This document shows positions 28,333-30,530 of a DNA stretch of 30,530 bases, piece after piece. This stretch comes from Stentor coeruleus (Eukaryota > Ciliophora > Heterotrichea > Heterotrichida > Stentoridae). The stretch covers positions 1 through 30,530 of the forward strand of contig MPUH01000891.1 in NCBI GenBank assembly GCA_001970955.1. The letters run 5' to 3'. Position 1 is the stretch's first letter; each line of letters starts with the position of its first letter. The position numbers were made by a program, and so were the translations under genes. Below the pieces are notes generated by a model, which did not search any database, was not told the DNA's origin, and worked only from the letters and a program-made list of their open reading frames with translations.

Positions 28333-28462
28333 CAAGTTTGTAGTAAAAATGATAAGTTTGATTTTTTAATTAAACAGGGTAGAATAAGTTAGACTAAATC
28401 ATTTTGGTTATAGTTAGTTTGGACAAAAAGATTAAAATTTTGTTATAGGCAATATAATATAC
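28333..28462. other. Rest of the divergent intergenic region
   Basis: This is the part next to the 28463 gene. It is G-containing and C-poor, so it does not show the C-rich composition seen before other + strand genes. No motif was recognised. Confidence 0.35.
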
Positions 28463-29008
28463 ATGATTCATTTTAAGTATGCCAATGAATTACATAGAAG
28501 GAATCGGTCTAATCTTATATCTTCAAGGCTTGATAACGCTTCAAAGAAAACCTATGATACATCAAAGCAAAATATTCGTTTAAATACCTCAGCTGATGTT
28601 AAGAGAAATCAAAATTGTTATAATCCAATTAGGGCAAGAAAACATTTAGTTAAGAATAATCTAAAGCCTACAAAAATCAGGATTTTACATAAGACTTTAT
28701 GTAAAAACTCATTAAAAGATATAGAAATGCAATACGAAATCAGAAATAATACAGAAAAATTTTATGATAACGAAGGGATATCAATTTCTAGTCTTTTAAC
28801 AGTTCCTCGTATATCTTCAAGTAGTCATCCTTTACAACGTAGTAATTTAAGCAGTTTTATGAGAAGCCCAGATGATCTTATACATTTAAGACGTAGAAGT
28901 CGTAAATCATCAGTAGGCTGTACGGCAGTTAAGTTTTCAATATTTTCAGAAGAATATGAAACTCCAACACCTGTTTTTCAGCCAAGGTATATTGACCAAA
29001 ACATGTAA
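28463..29008 (+). CDS. Hypothetical basic protein with PKA-type phosphorylation sites
   Basis: A 181-residue protein of no recognised family. It is rich in Arg, Asn, Ser and Lys and probably largely disordered. The segment LRRRSRKSSVGC near residues 146-157 contains overlapping R-R-x-S and R-K-x-S motifs, classic for PKA/AGC kinases. The run of Ser residues (PRISSSSHPLQRSNLSS) adds further possible sites. It is divergent from the cyclic-nucleotide-binding gene, with 430 bases between starts. Unlike most + strand genes here, its 5' flank is not C-rich, so the start or the gene itself is less sure. ATG start, TAA stop. Confidence 0.55.
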   Translation: MIHFKYANELHRRNRSNLISSRLDNASKKTYDTSKQNIRLNTSADVKRNQNCYNPIRARKHLVKNNLKPTKIRILHKTLCKNSLKDIEMQYEIRNNTEKFYDNEGISISSLLTVPRISSSSHPLQRSNLSSFMRSPDDLIHLRRRSRKSSVGCTAVKFSIFSEEYETPTPVFQPRYIDQNM

Positions 29009-29611
29009 TTTAGAAATATAAACATAAAAAGCTTATAATTAATGCAAAGCCATTTTGGATTTTAGGAAAACAAATTCTTATGGAGAGTGGATTATATTTT
29101 ATATTAAAATTTTACATAAACTTTATATAGACTTAGGATAAATTACTTTTTATTATGATGAATAGATAATTGTATATAAGAAATTTAGTTTATTAAAAAC
29201 TTTTATTAAAAACTTTTTAGTTTTTTTTGTAGTTGGGTTTATATTTGGAGACTTTTTTGTTGAAGATTGGAATTTTTCTTAATTTTTAAATTTATCAAAT
29301 TTTATGTGATTTTTTGATTTGAATTTTTATAAAATCTAATATCACAACTTCAGTCCTCTCTTCTAAGTGTTAATCCTTTATTTCAGCACAACAATTAAAT
29401 TTCTTCCAAAGTTTTTTGATTGAAATATACACTCAGTGAATTCATAGCTTCATCATATAATATCCTCTACAAGAATCCCCTTTAAAAAAAAATAAGCATT
29501 TGTTATTCTTATTTTAGAATAAAAACAAGCTACTACAGTAATTCCACTAATAATTCTACCCAGTCTATTACCTTTATTTTTTTTAAGCTTTTAGTATAAT
29601 GGATATAAAAA
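29009..29611. other. Intergenic region with strand-composition switch
   Basis: No ORF of note. The + strand is G-biased until about 29340 (13 G, 2 C in 29221-29280) and C-biased after it (14 C, 3 G in 29521-29580), the pattern seen between other tandem + strand genes. The switch supports a real gene start at 29612. Confidence 0.5.
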
Positions 29612-29899
29612 ATGATTCCCAGATGGTTTTTACGTTCTAGGTTCTGGTTTATAAATCTTTTACTTGATGAGTACGTTTCAAGAGATGCTATGGCTATTCT
29701 CGGAGCTACACTGATCATGCATGTTCCTATGTACTTCTGGGGTATGTTCGTCAACCGTGAGACAGAAATTTATCATTCCCATATTAATTACCAAAACGAA
29801 TACGCTCCACGCAGGAATCGTCTAGCCCATTCATTGATCTTTGAAGAATTCGAAATGCAAGTCGAACAATGGAAGGGTCTTAACCCAAAAACTGAATAA
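29612..29899 (+). CDS. Small single-helix membrane protein, possibly mitochondrial
   Basis: A 95-residue protein. A basic, aromatic start (MIPRWFLRSRFWFINLLL) is followed by one hydrophobic helix at about 26-46 (AMAILGATLIMHVPMYFWGMF). The rest is polar and rich in Tyr, Asn, His and Glu (HSHINYQNEYAPRRNRLAHS), ending in an acidic helix. Size, single helix and composition resemble supernumerary subunits of mitochondrial respiratory complexes, which ciliates have in large number; this is only an inference. Its codon use looks less AT-rich than that of neighbours, as for a well expressed gene. The C-rich upstream flank supports the gene. ATG start, TAA stop. Confidence 0.65.
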   Translation: MIPRWFLRSRFWFINLLLDEYVSRDAMAILGATLIMHVPMYFWGMFVNRETEIYHSHINYQNEYAPRRNRLAHSLIFEEFEMQVEQWKGLNPKTE

Positions 29900-30530
29900 A
29901 GAATAAGGCTTAGTCTAGTTCTTATAGTAAATTTTGCATACAATTAAATATTCATATAGAGATATACAGTTTTTGGTGGTGAATATGGAAAGTATTCTTT
30001 GATTATAAGATTAAAACTTTGAAAGAGTTTTGTTTAAGGCTTTTGATGTTAGGGACTTGATATTCATAAGATTAGATAATAAAATTAATAAAGTGAAATT
30101 ATGTATAAAGATGATGTGATTATGGTGATTAGAGGAGGATAAGGGAATAGATGATTAGACTAGAATGACTTGGGGCTTGTTTACACCATTTTAATAGGTT
30201 TATTAAAAATGCCGATGTAAAAGAAAAATGCAAGTTAGAAGATAAGAATCGTCAGAAAGCTCAGGATAAAATGTTTTTTATATGAGTTAGCTTGATTTTT
30301 AGATAGAAATAAACTAGAAAATCATTGGGTTTTGGTTTGAGGTAGTTAAAAATGTTAGTGTGGATGAAGGATTTTGAGTAGGTAAGATAGGTATAAATTA
30401 ACTAGAGAATTGCAAAGTTTTGGGTTGGCAAAAGAGATGGTTAAGAAAATCAGGTTTAGTGCTTTTTGTGACATTTTTAGAATTATGTCTTGCCTCATCT
30501 ATTCACCATTTCCCTCCCGGCTTTATCCAA
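29900..30530. other. Right-edge intergenic region
   Basis: No gene was found. The + strand is G-rich and C-poor up to about 30470 (17 G, 4 C in 30421-30480), then turns abruptly C-rich (17 C, 4 G in the last 50 bases). By analogy with other switches in the window, a + strand gene probably begins a short way beyond the right edge. Confidence 0.4.

Overview
The window looks like macronuclear-type DNA from a ciliate, most probably a heterotrich such as Stentor (inference). It is very AT-rich and gene-dense. Genes are intron-poor and read in the standard code: W is TGG, and TAA, TAG and TGA all serve as ends. The repertoire is typical of ciliates: a CDPK, an AGC kinase with a lipid-binding-like N-terminus, RBR ligases with membrane tails, B-box-like proteins, and a kelch/Cys-rich membrane protein. 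No prokaryotic, viral, rRNA, tRNA or CRISPR feature was seen.

Layout. 1-957: a short tandem repeat, then a stop-riddled possible coding remnant. 958-2764: a peroxisomal-type SDR (+, frame broken by one missing base) convergent with a C-terminal RING protein (-). 2765-5468: 2.7 kb without a convincing gene, holding three single-N contig joins with duplicated flanks. 5469-6905: CDPK (-). 8179-12149: three + strand genes (B-box-like/kelch-like, VOC/glyoxalase fold, AGC kinase). 12781-16233: large kelch/Cys-rich membrane protein (+) with one in-frame TAA. 16380-23061: three - strand genes (B-box-like/RING-like, DUF229 sulfatase-like membrane protein, VIT/VWA protein). 23294-25910: two paralogous RBR E3 ligases, tail to tail. 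26112-28032: a hypothetical protein and a protein with two cyclic-nucleotide-binding domains (-). 28463-29899: two small + strand genes, one with PKA-type sites and one with a membrane helix.

The genes do not form one pathway. Themes are Ca2+/cyclic-nucleotide/AGC kinase signalling (four genes) and ubiquitin-type zinc proteins (four genes).

Two signals deserve most attention. First, the strand just upstream of several start codons is almost free of G: 189 consecutive bases before the 8179 gene, 129 before the kelch gene, and the mirror-image C-free runs of 158 and 129 before the - strand cyclic-nucleotide-binding gene. Gene 3' ends and 3' flanks tend to be G-rich, so the skew flips between tandem genes and seems to mark gene starts. 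Second, all five Ns sit exactly between two copies of the same 20-142 base sequence, so they are unmerged contig overlaps. One of them artificially breaks a gene. I found no self-contained novel defence or mobile system.
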